A DNA stretch of 64,000 nt, taken from Nitratireductor sp. GTDB lineage: Bacteria > Pseudomonadota > Alphaproteobacteria > Rhizobiales > Rhizobiaceae. The DNA is taken from contig JAFMHL010000014.1 of the NCBI GenBank assembly GCA_017854535.1, positions 1 to 64,000 of the forward strand, read 5' to 3'. Every line of letters starts with the position of its first letter. The first letter of the stretch is position 1. This document shows positions 47,509 to 59,086 of this stretch, piece by piece. The notes beneath the pieces were generated by a model, which was not told the DNA's origin, did no database searches, and saw only the letters and a list, made by a program, of their open reading frames with translations. A program made the position numbers and the translations under genes.

Positions 47509-48138
47509 ATGCGCTTTGATATGGACAAGGTAACAACCGCTGTTGCCTATAAATTGCTTGCAGCAAGTGTGATACCCAGGCCCATCGCATGGGTGGTCAG
47601 TCAGGATAAAGCCGGCAAAGTGAATGCGGCGCCGTTTAGTTTTTTCAATGCCATGGGCTCAAACCCGCCAACTGTTGCCATCGGCCTTTTGGCCGATCCT
47701 GTGCGTGGTTTTAAAGATACAGCCAAGAATGTGTTGGAAACGGGTGAATTCGTTATCAATCTGGTGCCAGAGCGCCTTGTCGAAGCGATGAATATTACAG
47801 CTGTTGATGCGCCGAACGGGATGAACGAGTTGGAGCTGGCTGGCTTGGAGACATTACCTTCTGAGTTTATCAAGCCGCCAAGAATTGTTGATAGTCCTGT
47901 AGCATTTGAATGCGTTTCGCTTAATTCCGTCGTTACGGGCCCGCAACAAACAATTGTGATTGGGCGAGTTCTCGCCGTTCATATTCATGACCAATATGTG
48001 CTCGATGCGGAAAACGGTTACCTTGATACAAAAGGGTTTGATCTTGTTGCGCGCTCCTTTGGCAGCGAATATGTGCGTACTAAAGACACGTTTAATCTGG
48101 ACAGGCCCAAATGGTCAGACCGTGATGCCAAAGCTTAA
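47509..48138 (+). CDS. Flavin reductase family protein (FMN-binding split barrel)
   Basis: The 209-residue protein shows the DIM6/NTAB flavin-reductase-like pattern: AYKLLAASVIPRPIAWVVSQDKAGKVNAAPFSFFNAMGSNPPTVAIG (spread over residues 12-60), then DTAKNVLETGEFVINLV. It binds FMN and probably reduces it or a bound substrate with NAD(P)H. The start at 47509 has AAAGGAA upstream. It may be a partner of a monooxygenase, but none is adjacent. Confidence 0.83.
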   Translation: MRFDMDKVTTAVAYKLLAASVIPRPIAWVVSQDKAGKVNAAPFSFFNAMGSNPPTVAIGLLADPVRGFKDTAKNVLETGEFVINLVPERLVEAMNITAVDAPNGMNELELAGLETLPSEFIKPPRIVDSPVAFECVSLNSVVTGPQQTIVIGRVLAVHIHDQYVLDAENGYLDTKGFDLVARSFGSEYVRTKDTFNLDRPKWSDRDAKA

Positions 48139-48260
48139 ATAACGTCTTTCCTGCCCATATCACGAGAGTTGAACACATTGATCGTGCATGTTTGAACATT
48201 GACCTTTTGAGCCAATAGGCAATATTGCTCAGACAAGAATAATTCCGGGAGAGTTTTGCC

Positions 48261-49478
48261 ATGACCGCCACTGCCGCTGCGCCTAAGAAAGCACCATCCA
48301 AAAACCAGTTTAAATGGGATGATGCGTTTTTGCTGGAAGATCAGTTGAGCGAAGATGAGCGCATGATCCGCGACAGCGCCCGCGCTTTTGCAGAAGCTGA
48401 ATTACAGCCACGAATTAATGATGCGTATATGAATGAAGAAACAGACCCCAAGCTGTTCAAGTTAATGGGGCAAGCGGGTCTGCTTGGTGTGACAGTACCC
48501 GAAGACTATGGTTGCGCGGGAGCCAATTATGTTTCTTATGGTTTGGTAGCGCGTGAAGTCGAGCGCGTGGACAGCGGATATCGTTCAATGATGAGCGTGC
48601 AGTCTTCTTTGGTCATGTATCCGATTTATGCCTATGGCGATGAAAACCAACGCAAGAAATATTTGCCGGGGCTTGGGTCTGGTGAATTGATTGGATGTTT
48701 TGGTTTGACTGAGCCTGATGCTGGTTCTGATCCGGGCGGAATGAAAACACGCGCTGAAAAGATTGCAGGTGGCTATCGCCTTAAGGGGGCGAAAATGTGG
48801 ATTTCTAATGCACCAATCGCTGATGTGTTTGTTGTTTGGGCAAAATCAGAAGCCCATGATGGGGCAATTCGCGGATTTATCCTTGAAAAAGGCATGAAAG
48901 GACTTTCTGCTCCAAAAATCGGCGGTAAACTTTCTCTTCGTGCGTCTATTACCGGCGAGATTGTGATGGACAGCGTTGAGGTCGGCGAAGATGCTTTGCT
49001 ACCAAATGTATCAGGTCTTGCTGGTCCGTTTGGCTGTCTTAACCGTGCACGCTATGGCATCTCTTGGGGTGTAATGGGTGCGGCAGAGGCATGCTGGCAT
49101 CAAGCGCGGCAATATGGTCTTGACCGCAAGCAATTTGGCAAGCCTTTGGCAGGTACTCAGCTGTATCAAAAGAAACTTGCTGATATGCAGACTGAGATTA
49201 CGCTTGGGTTGCAAGGAACGCTGAGGGTTGGTCGATTGATGGATGAGGGCAAGATGGCGCCGGAAATGATTTCCATCATGAAGCGCAATAATTGTGGCAA
49301 AGCACTGGATATTGCTCGCCAGGCCCGTGATATGCATGGTGGCAATGGCATTCAGATCGAATATCAGGTGATGCGCCATGCAGCGAATCTGGAAACGGTC
49401 AATACCTATGAGGGAACGCATGATGTTCATGCGCTGATTTTGGGTCGTGCGCAAACGGGCATTCAGGCTTTCTTTTAG
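48261..49478 (+). CDS. gcdH: Glutaryl-CoA dehydrogenase
   Basis: The 405-residue flavoprotein oxidises and decarboxylates glutaryl-CoA to crotonyl-CoA in lysine, tryptophan and aromatic breakdown. It carries the substrate-binding Arg in [14 protein letters not shown], the signature [18 protein letters not shown], and the catalytic base Glu in [19 protein letters not shown], all as in characterised GcdH rather than generic acyl-CoA dehydrogenases. The gene appears to be monocistronic and converges on oxyR. Confidence 0.94.
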   Translation: MTATAAAPKKAPSKNQFKWDDAFLLEDQLSEDERMIRDSARAFAEAELQPRINDAYMNEETDPKLFKLMGQAGLLGVTVPEDYGCAGANYVSYGLVAREVERVDSGYRSMMSVQSSLVMYPIYAYGDENQRKKYLPGLGSGELIGCFGLTEPDAGSDPGGMKTRAEKIAGGYRLKGAKMWISNAPIADVFVVWAKSEAHDGAIRGFILEKGMKGLSAPKIGGKLSLRASITGEIVMDSVEVGEDALLPNVSGLAGPFGCLNRARYGISWGVMGAAEACWHQARQYGLDRKQFGKPLAGTQLYQKKLADMQTEITLGLQGTLRVGRLMDEGKMAPEMISIMKRNNCGKALDIARQARDMHGGNGIQIEYQVMRHAANLETVNTYEGTHDVHALILGRAQTGIQAFF

Positions 49479-49496
49479 TAGAATTGGCCAAAGCTA

Positions 49497-50390
49497 TTAA
49501 TGTGGTGATGCGCATTTTCGCACGACATCTGAAATTAGCTGCAACTGCTGAGCCAGTGGGCTGGTCTTTCGCCAGATCATGCCAATAGTGCGTGATGGTT
49601 GCGGGTTGGTGAATTTGGCAATTGATACAGATGCTGATCTGGTTTCGACGTTGACAGCCATTTCAGGGATTAGTGTCACGCCAATACCAGCGCCGACCAT
49701 TTGTACCAATGTGGACAGTGAACTTCCATCCAGACGTTCGCGTGGTGCCGTGGATGGTATTTTGCAAAAGGACAGTGCTTGGTCACGAAAGCAATGGCCT
49801 TCTTCGAGAAGCAACAACCGCATTTCACGAAGCATCTGCCGATCTGGTATCGGCTTGTTGATATCGGCCAAGGGCCGAACCAGAACGAAGCTTTCATCAA
49901 ACAATGGAATTTCAGTTAGGGAAGGCTCTGATATGGGAAGAGCCACGATAGCCGCATCAATTTTGCTATCACTGAGTTCCTGAATGAGTTTTTCTGTTAG
50001 TGTCTCGCGTACATGGATATCCAGCTTTGGATAGTCTCGGGCCAGGCTCTCGATGATTTTGGGTAGGACATAGGGTGCTATGGTCGGTATAATGCCAATT
50101 CTCAAAGACCCTTCCAAAAAATCTCCCGCGCTTCTGGCCAAATCTTCCAATTCATCAATCGAGCGCAAAATATCACGAACCCTTTCGGCAAATTTCTCAC
50201 CGAAATGGGTTAGGCGAACTTGCTTTGCACCACGTTCAAAAAGCACTGTACCCAAAGTTTCTTCGAGTTCCTTGATTTGCATGGACAAGGCAGGTTGGGA
50301 AATTGCGCACAGATCGGCAGCGCGGCCAAAGTGACTTGTTTTTGCCAGTGCTTCGAAATATCGGAATTGTTTCAAAGTTATATTTGCCAT
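49497..50390 (-). CDS. oxyR: Hydrogen-peroxide sensor OxyR (LysR family)
   Basis: The 297-residue regulator has a LysR helix-turn-helix (FRYFEALAKTSHFGRAADLCAISQPALS) and an effector domain with the two redox cysteines C200 and C209 in LEEGHCFRDQALSFC, matching E. coli C199 and C208. Peroxide oxidises these to a disulfide and changes DNA binding. It is divergent from katG, its classical target, so it should control that gene and its own expression. Confidence 0.94.
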   Translation of the reverse strand: MANITLKQFRYFEALAKTSHFGRAADLCAISQPALSMQIKELEETLGTVLFERGAKQVRLTHFGEKFAERVRDILRSIDELEDLARSAGDFLEGSLRIGIIPTIAPYVLPKIIESLARDYPKLDIHVRETLTEKLIQELSDSKIDAAIVALPISEPSLTEIPLFDESFVLVRPLADINKPIPDRQMLREMRLLLLEEGHCFRDQALSFCKIPSTAPRERLDGSSLSTLVQMVGAGIGVTLIPEMAVNVETRSASVSIAKFTNPQPSRTIGMIWRKTSPLAQQLQLISDVVRKCASPH

Positions 50391-50398
50391 CAGAAAAA

Positions 50399-52750
<2,352 letters not shown>

Positions 52751-52852
52751 ATGTGAAATAGTCGGGTGGGGCAATTGCCCCATCCAGCACCAAGTTAGCA
52801 GAATGGCCCATGGCGTTCTCGTGCTTGTCAGACATGTGAAACATGGGAAAAA

Positions 52853-54370
52853 ATGAAGATGGCTAATCCGTTATACGATACTTTATTTGGCCGTCATTCC
52901 GGAAATTCTGCCGCTTTTCTATACCTGAAAGATGGTTCAGTTTGGACCTATACGGACTATCTGAACCGGGCAGCGCAAATTGCACATGTCATCATCAATG
53001 CAGGATTGGTTCCGGGTGACAGGGTTGCGGTTCAAGTTGAAAAGTCAGCTGAGGCTTTGGCGGTCTATGCGGCTTGCGTGCAAACAGGCACGATATTCCT
53101 GCCACTCAATACGGCTTATACGCCTAGTGAGGTTTCCTACTTTTTTAATGACGCGGATGCCGGGCTGATTGTCTGCCGTGATCAAGACCTTGATGCCTAT
53201 TCCAAATTAGAAGGGTGTGAAAGTCGCGTTTTTGAAACGCTTAACACAGATGGTACCGGGTCACTACTAGACAAAGCAGCCAGCCAATCGAATGAGTTTC
53301 AAGCCGTTTCGCGCGACAAGGATGATATTGCAGCGCTTCTATATACTTCGGGAACAACAGGGCGTTCTAAAGGTGCTATGTTGAGCCAGGATAATCTGCT
53401 TTCCAACTCGCAGTCGCTTGTCGAGTATTGGCAATTTACCAAAAAAGATGTGCTGCTTCACGCTCTACCAATATTCCACACCCATGGTTTGTTCGTTGCC
53501 AGCAATGTGATGCTGCTTGCAGGTGGAGCTATGATTTTTCTTCCCGGTTTGGATATGGATCAGATGTTCCGTTTCATGCCAAAGGCAACCAGTATGATGG
53601 GTGTCCCCACTTTTTATACACGCTTGCTTGGAGATCAAAGGCTGACCAAAGATAGCGTGTCGCATATGCGGCTTTTCATTTCCGGTTCAGCGCCTTTGCT
53701 GGCTGAGACACATTTAGAGTTTGAAGCACGCACAGGCCAGCGCATTCTAGAGCGCTATGGCATGACCGAAACCAATATGAATACGTCAAACCCCTATGAG
53801 GGCGAGCGGCGGGCAGGCACTGTTGGTTTTGCTTTACCTGGCGTTTCAGTGCGCGTTAGCAATCCTGATAATGGGAAAGAAGTTACCATCGGTGAAACAG
53901 GCGTTCTTGAAGTCAAAGGCCGCAATGTTTTCAAAGGCTATTGGCGCATGCCGGAAAAAACGGCAGAAGAGTTTCGTGATGATGGATATTTTATTACAGG
54001 TGATTTAGCCACGCTAAATGATGAGGGATATGTCACTATTGTGGGACGCGCCAAGGACCTAATTATCTCAGGCGGTTATAATATCTATCCAAAAGAAATA
54101 GAGCTGGTTCTTGATGAATTGCCCGGTGTTAATGAATCTGCTGTTGTTGGCGTTCCGCATCCTGATTTTGGAGAAGGGGTTGTTGCTGTGCTGATTGCAA
54201 AGCCGGGCGCTACTTTGGATGAAAAACAGATCATGGCTGCCACCAGCGAAAAGTTGGCCAAATTCAAACAACCCAAGAAAATATTCATTCTTGATGAATT
54301 GCCGCGTAACACGATGGGAAAGGTTCAAAAGAATATTTTACGCGAGACCTATGTAGGGCTGTTCAAATAG
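52853..54370 (+). CDS. matB: Malonyl-CoA synthetase (malonate-CoA ligase)
   Basis: The 505-residue ANL-superfamily adenylating enzyme has P-loop LLYTSGTTGRSKGAMLSQ, HALPIFHTHGLFVASNV, the motif ERYGMTETNMNTSNPYEG, GYWRMPEKTAEEF, and the catalytic Lys region LPRNTMGKVQKNILR. The NMNTSNPYEGERRAGT segment is typical of Rhizobium MatB, which makes malonyl-CoA from malonate. No matA or matC lies nearby. The start is 52853, or 52859 two codons later. Confidence 0.9.
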   Translation: MKMANPLYDTLFGRHSGNSAAFLYLKDGSVWTYTDYLNRAAQIAHVIINAGLVPGDRVAVQVEKSAEALAVYAACVQTGTIFLPLNTAYTPSEVSYFFNDADAGLIVCRDQDLDAYSKLEGCESRVFETLNTDGTGSLLDKAASQSNEFQAVSRDKDDIAALLYTSGTTGRSKGAMLSQDNLLSNSQSLVEYWQFTKKDVLLHALPIFHTHGLFVASNVMLLAGGAMIFLPGLDMDQMFRFMPKATSMMGVPTFYTRLLGDQRLTKDSVSHMRLFISGSAPLLAETHLEFEARTGQRILERYGMTETNMNTSNPYEGERRAGTVGFALPGVSVRVSNPDNGKEVTIGETGVLEVKGRNVFKGYWRMPEKTAEEFRDDGYFITGDLATLNDEGYVTIVGRAKDLIISGGYNIYPKEIELVLDELPGVNESAVVGVPHPDFGEGVVAVLIAKPGATLDEKQIMAATSEKLAKFKQPKKIFILDELPRNTMGKVQKNILRETYVGLFK

Positions 54371-54379
54371 GCGGCGTTT

Positions 54380-54835
54380 TTACTTCTTTATCCGAAACTG
54401 CTCATGGCAAGACTTGCAGGTGCCAGCGACAGCTTGGAAATCGGTCATTAGCGATTTACCTGTCTCTGCTTCAGCAGCCCTGATAGAAAGTGTGTTTGCT
54501 AGCGCGGCAAGTTCCGCAGCCTGTTTGTTAAACTCATCAGGCTTTTCCCAAATCGCTGGTGCAGCTTCTGACATCTGATCATCCATTTGCATCATGAAAT
54601 GATCAGGAAAAGCCGCAGCATGGCCCGCAATTTCTTCAGCCTGCTTGGAAACCAAACCGCTATCAAAAGCTGTTTTTCCCGTTAACATAGCCGAAATTGA
54701 TTTCATATGGTCACCAATGGCGGACATGGCATCCATACGCATTTTGACCATGCCAGTAGCGCCTTCGTGAGCCATTGCTGTACTGATTACGACGAGTGCA
54801 ATCGCTGCTCCTGCAGCAAGTGTTTTGATTTTCAT
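54380..54835 (-). CDS. Cytochrome c' family protein
   Basis: The 151-residue protein has a signal peptide (AAGAAIALVVISTAMA), a four-helix-bundle-like sequence rich in Met and Ala, and a C-terminal haem-binding site CKSCH (VAGTCKSCHEQFRIKK), which is diagnostic of the cytochrome c'/c556 family. It acts in the periplasm, possibly binding NO or passing electrons. It is 9 bases downstream of a monohaem cytochrome c gene on the same strand, forming a two-gene unit that begins after the multicopper oxidase remnant. Confidence 0.9.
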   Translation of the reverse strand: MKIKTLAAGAAIALVVISTAMAHEGATGMVKMRMDAMSAIGDHMKSISAMLTGKTAFDSGLVSKQAEEIAGHAAAFPDHFMMQMDDQMSEAAPAIWEKPDEFNKQAAELAALANTLSIRAAEAETGKSLMTDFQAVAGTCKSCHEQFRIKK

Positions 54836-54844
54836 TTTCTTATC

Positions 54845-55258
54845 CTAGTTAATGCCGTTAGCGCGTTGAAGTTCCCGAATATAATAGGTGATGTCAGCAA
54901 TTTCCTGATCGCTAATACCTTCAACAGGCGGCATATTTCCAAATGGCCAATGATGAGCCCTGACCCCATTTTTTGCTGCAAGATAAAACGACTGGTCGCC
55001 ATGGTGAGAGGGCTCATAAATGATGTGAATGAGAGGAGGCGCAATGCCATCTTGACCAATGGCATTGATGCCATGGCAGGCTGCACAATTTTCATTGAAG
55101 GCCGTTTGTCCAATGCTTGCCTTTTCGGATAATGCAGGCACGGTGACTTCAACGATTGGCAGCCCGCTGGCCGGTTCTTTTTTGCTGAACAAGAAAACGT
55201 ACCCAAGTCCAAGGGCAGCCAACAAGACAATGCCTGTTATCATTGTTTTGGTTTTCAT
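54845..55258 (-). CDS. Monohaem cytochrome c
   Basis: The protein of about 137 residues starts at 55258 with AGGAGG upstream. A membrane anchor or signal (MITGIVLLAALGLGYVFLF) precedes a class I cytochrome domain with haem site FNENCAACHGINAIGQDGIAPPLI and an axial Met in FGNMPPVEGISDQEIADITYYIREL. Cytochromes of this type often accompany multicopper oxidases in copper-handling operons; the remnant upstream fits that. Confidence 0.87.
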   Translation of the reverse strand: MKTKTMITGIVLLAALGLGYVFLFSKKEPASGLPIVEVTVPALSEKASIGQTAFNENCAACHGINAIGQDGIAPPLIHIIYEPSHHGDQSFYLAAKNGVRAHHWPFGNMPPVEGISDQEIADITYYIRELQRANGIN

Positions 55259-55340
55259 GGTTAGACCTCCTTCTTTCACAAGCTATTCTTTGAGTTCAGT
55301 TACAGTGAGCTTGCAATTGAAATTAGGGCAGTTCACCGGC

Positions 55341-55660
55341 CTATTCAAAAGTTTGCCCTCGCGGAGGATAATCATACCAACCCGGATCAGAGTAATCGTC
55401 AATTCCAATACCTTCGCGGATTTTTACAACTGAGAAAATTCCGCTTACTTCAATCGGCCCATTGCGTTCATGGTATGGTGCGACTTGTTAAATTGAATTG
55501 CCCAATCACCCAGATATTTTGCATGATACTCACAGGCCTGCATCGCGCCTATAGGGATATCCATTGAAACCACAAAGGGATCAATATCAAAAGTGTTGAG
55601 CATGGTCAGAAAATTTCGATTCACAGTTATAAAGGCCGAGTCTTTTGCATAGATAACAAA
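55341..55660 (-). pseudogene. Remnant of a multicopper oxidase gene (C-terminal part)
   Basis: Read from about 55660 leftward: MDIPIGAMQACEYHAKYLGD, then WAIQFNKSHHTMNAMG. In intact enzymes this is the last copper site, normally GDWAFHCHKSHHTMNAMGH. At ATGGG near 55455 the frame switches to GPIEVSGIFSVVKIREG, then DDYSDPGWYDYPP and a stop at 55341. This joins two parts normally about 60 codons apart in this family. The first part has also lost the HCH ligands (QFN). No N-terminal two-thirds is present. The rest of the 443-base gap holds only the hemA leader. Confidence 0.7.
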
Positions 55661-55721
55661 CTAATGCCTCTTGACCCTACCAGATAATTATCGCAGTTTC
55701 CTGATATATAGGGAAAACACT

Positions 55722-56939
55722 ATGCATTTTGATGACTTCTTTAAAACCGAGCTGAATAAATTGCATGAGGCAGGCAATTACCGTGTGTTCGCTGATCTGG
55801 AACGCAAAGCGGGCGAGTTTCCCCGTGCACTTCGATATCGTGAAGACGGCTCGGCCCATGAAGTGACTGTGTGGTGTTCAAACGATTATCTTGGCATGGG
55901 CCAACACCCTGATGTTATCGGCGCAATGCATAGCGCCATTGACTCAAATGGAACTGGGGCAGGTGGTACAAGGAATATATCCGGCACCAACCATCACCAT
56001 GTAGTCCTTGAAAAAGAATTGGCCGATCTTCATGGCAAGGAAGCGGCGCTGATATTTTCGTCAGGCTATGTTTCGAATTGGGCCGCCTTGGGCACGTTGC
56101 TTGCTAAAATTCCAAATGTCATCTGCTATACAGATGCTCTCAACCACGCTTCCATGATCGAGGGCATTCGTCATTCGCGCTGTGAAAAGCGCATCTTCAG
56201 GCATAATGATCAAAAACATCTTGAAAAATTGATGGCGCAGGATGATCCAAACACTCCAAAACTGGTAGCATTCGAGAGCGTTTACTCCATGGATGGCGAC
56301 ATTGCTCCGATCGAAGCCATCTGCGATGTGGCTGACCAATTTGGCGCATTAAAATATATTGATGAAGTTCATGCCGTTGGCATGTATGGACCTCGTGGTG
56401 GCGGTGTCGCTGAACGCGAAGGGATTATGCAACGTCTCGATGTAATAGAAGGCACTTTGGGAAAAGCGTTTGGCGTGATGGGTGGTTATATAACGGGAAG
56501 CAAGGAACTGATCGACTTTGTTCGCTCCTTTGCTTCAGGCTTTATTTTCTCGACTGCGCTTCCGCCAGCAATCGCTGCAGGCGCGTGTGCTTCCATCCGG
56601 CATTTAAAAGAAAATCGTGAAATTTCCGATTTGCACAAGGAGAAAGTTTGCCAAGTGCGGGCTGCACTTGATGCGCGCGGTATTCCTCATATGCCTAACC
56701 CAAGTCACATTGTGCCCGTGATGGTGGGTAACGCTGCCAAGTGCAAGTGGATTTCAGATATCATGCTTGATGAGTACGGCATCTATGTCCAGCCGATCAA
56801 CTATCCAACGGTTCCTGTTGGCACTGAACGTTTGCGTATCACCCCAACACCTTATCATTCAGCGGAAGATATAGCTCATTTGGCTGCGTCTTTGTGTGAT
56901 CTTTGGAGCCAGTGCGCCCTTGCCCGCCAAGTGGCTTAG
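55722..56939 (+). CDS. hemA: 5-aminolevulinate synthase
   Basis: The 405-residue PLP enzyme condenses glycine and succinyl-CoA, the alphaproteobacterial (Shemin) route to haem. It starts [18 protein letters not shown], followed by [38 protein letters not shown] (split over residues 70-95), [19 protein letters not shown] and the PLP lysine in [14 protein letters not shown]. The start at 55722 matches family length; a longer frame to 55671 is not conserved. The succinyl-CoA substrate is also the end product of the propionate genes at 2-6 kb. Confidence 0.96.
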   Translation: MHFDDFFKTELNKLHEAGNYRVFADLERKAGEFPRALRYREDGSAHEVTVWCSNDYLGMGQHPDVIGAMHSAIDSNGTGAGGTRNISGTNHHHVVLEKELADLHGKEAALIFSSGYVSNWAALGTLLAKIPNVICYTDALNHASMIEGIRHSRCEKRIFRHNDQKHLEKLMAQDDPNTPKLVAFESVYSMDGDIAPIEAICDVADQFGALKYIDEVHAVGMYGPRGGGVAEREGIMQRLDVIEGTLGKAFGVMGGYITGSKELIDFVRSFASGFIFSTALPPAIAAGACASIRHLKENREISDLHKEKVCQVRAALDARGIPHMPNPSHIVPVMVGNAAKCKWISDIMLDEYGIYVQPINYPTVPVGTERLRITPTPYHSAEDIAHLAASLCDLWSQCALARQVA

Positions 56940-56964
56940 AGTAACCGAAGCGTTCATCTTCTTA

Positions 56965-58044
56965 TCAAGCGACAGCAGAAGGCTGGATTGATTTTTCTGC
57001 ATTCATATCCAGCAGCCTGTCGGTCACGCCGGCAGATAACCATATTGCAAAAAGGGTGATCCAGGCAGTGAGAGCGAATACACTTGCGCCTGTAACCCCC
57101 GCGCCAACAGCGCAACCGCCAGCGAGCATGCCGCCAAATCCCATCAATGCTGCACCGAATAGATAGCGTTTCATGGCATGTCCGCCTTCAAAGCCCTGCA
57201 GTGCCAATTGACTTGTAAACAGGGCGGCCAAAAATGAGCCGATGAACACGCCTGGCACCAGGCCGACGCTGAAATCAATCATTGATCCAGGCGGGTTTAG
57301 AAATAACATGAGCGTGTCTGCTGAGGGACCGGTAAAGGTAATCGCTTCCATCTTTACAGGTTCAAAAGACAGGGTTGTCATCTCGCTTGTGAACCACCAG
57401 GCGATGGGAATTGTCGCTCCAACAAGGAGTGCTCCCAGAATGTTCCAAAAACTCATTTTTCTAAGATAAGCGACAAATAAGGCGGCCACCACTGCAATTG
57501 TCGTGATCAGGAGCGCAGATCGACCGTCAAGCTACGCAAAGGCCAACAGATCATTTCCACCAATGCTGAGTGTGGTCGTGTTGTTGGCGATAGCTTCGCG
57601 GACAGGGGATAAAAAGCCTTTGAGGCTTGCCTGTGCAAAGACGGCAAACACCAGACCTGAAAGCAGGGCTCTTAGATTTCCTGTGGCTGAAAGCACCAGT
57701 AATCTGCTCGAACACCCTCTGGCTAAAACCATTCCAGTGCCAAATATCAAACCACCAAACAATGCTCCAGAGAGGCTTTGAGGCGATGCTATTTGTCGAG
57801 TTTCACTGGTGGCAATCCCATTAAAATAGCCCAATAGCTGTGTGCCAAATACAGCTGCAGTAAATACCAGTAACCAGACTGCTGTCCTTGGCCCTATGGA
57901 ACCTCGGGAAAATTCTATGGCTGCTGCCCTGAGACAGAATTTGCTCTGTTGAGCAAAAGCACCAAAAATTGCGCCGATCAGCACTCCGCCAATCAACAAA
58001 GTCCAGTTCTCACCAATCTGATCTACCAAATTTACCAGTTCCAT
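56965..58044 (-). pseudogene. YeeE/YedE-family sulfur transporter split by an in-frame TAG
   Basis: The frame from 58044 (MELVNLVDQIGENWTLLIGG) runs through IFGAFAQQSKFCLRAAAIE and MVLARGCSSRLLVLSATGN to LLAFA, then TAG at 57532-57534. The same frame continues without a shift through LDGRSALLITTIAVVAALF to GGMLAGGCAVGAGVTG and ends at 56965. Joined, it gives about 359 residues, the length of the intact paralogue at 59087-60154, with all three conserved cysteine motifs of YeeE/TsuA thiosulfate transporters. One nonsense change (from CAG or TGG) explains it. Two separate half-proteins would be an alternative. Confidence 0.8.
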
Positions 58045-58140
58045 AGGCAAGAAATAATCGGGAATGAGACGCTTTGAGTTGACGCAGATCAAATCAAGCG
58101 CAAATATATTCAAATTATCAAATGTTTGGATGGAAAGATC

Positions 58141-59064
58141 ATGACCGATTTCACTTTTACCCGTAGGCAATTATTAAAAACAGGAGCAGGCATCGCTGTC
58201 AGCATGGGGTTGCCGTGTTCCGCATGGGCCATGGGCACTTCCAAAATTGGTGCAAAAGTGTTGACGGTTTTGTCTGATGGAAATTTGAGCCTGCCTTTGG
58301 ACTTCGCTTTTCCGGATGTTCCCAAAGCCGAGATTGAGAAATTGCTGGCTGAAGCTGGTCAGCCGACAGATGTCCTGACACCTGATTGTAATGTGACCTT
58401 GTTGCGGGATGGCGACAGGCTGGTCCTGTTTGATGTTGGTGCTGGTGCTAATTTTATGCCCTCTGCAGGCGCGCTCGGTGATAGTCTTACAGAAGCGGGC
58501 ATTGATCCATCCGATATTACCGATGTGGTATTCACCCATGCTCATCCGGATCATATTTGGGGATTGGTGGATGATTTTGATGAGTTGATTTTCTCCAACG
58601 CCAATTATCTCATTAATTCTGTTGAATGGGATTATTGGCGCGCTGAAGATACGCTTGAGAAAACCCCTGAAGCGAGAAAAACATTTGTGATAGGTGCGCG
58701 CAATCGGTTCGACTACCTCGAAGACCGGATACAGCTTTTCAAATTTGGCGAAGAAGTTTTGCCGGGAATTGAAGCTGTGGATACTTCCGGCCATACGCCG
58801 GGGCATACCTCATTCGCGATCCATGACGGCAGCGAAAGTGTCATGGTAATTGGGGATGCGGTGACCAATGTGGCGGTTTCGTTCCAGCATCCTGAATGGC
58901 CTTCGGGTTCAGATCAGGATGTAGAGACAGCAATTAAAACACGGTCTACATTGCTTGATCGACTGGCTGCCGACCAAATGGGCTTGGTAGGGTTTCACAT
59001 GCCGAATCCTGGCTTGGGTCGGGTAGAAAAGAAAGGGACAGCTTATCGTTTCGCCCAATCATAA
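58141..59064 (+). CDS. Tat-exported MBL-fold metallohydrolase, SoxH-like
   Basis: The 307-residue protein starts at 58141 with GGAAAG upstream and has a twin-arginine signal (FTRRQLLKTGAGIAVSMGLPCSAWA). The metallo-beta-lactamase fold shows the zinc motif VVFTHAHPDHIWG, TSGHTPGHTSF and MVIGDAVTN. SoxH of sulfur-oxidising bacteria has this size, export signal and fold, and its exact substrate is not known. It is transcribed away from the split YeeE/YedE gene and converges on the intact YedE paralogue, within the sulfur region. Confidence 0.82.
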   Translation: MTDFTFTRRQLLKTGAGIAVSMGLPCSAWAMGTSKIGAKVLTVLSDGNLSLPLDFAFPDVPKAEIEKLLAEAGQPTDVLTPDCNVTLLRDGDRLVLFDVGAGANFMPSAGALGDSLTEAGIDPSDITDVVFTHAHPDHIWGLVDDFDELIFSNANYLINSVEWDYWRAEDTLEKTPEARKTFVIGARNRFDYLEDRIQLFKFGEEVLPGIEAVDTSGHTPGHTSFAIHDGSESVMVIGDAVTNVAVSFQHPEWPSGSDQDVETAIKTRSTLLDRLAADQMGLVGFHMPNPGLGRVEKKGTAYRFAQS

Positions 59065-59086
59065 AGTTTGCCGAATCAATCTGAAA

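Noticed and set aside
52766-52784. GGGGC/GCCCC dyad after katG as an intrinsic terminator
   Set aside because: The stem is good but no T run follows, so it is not listed as a terminator.
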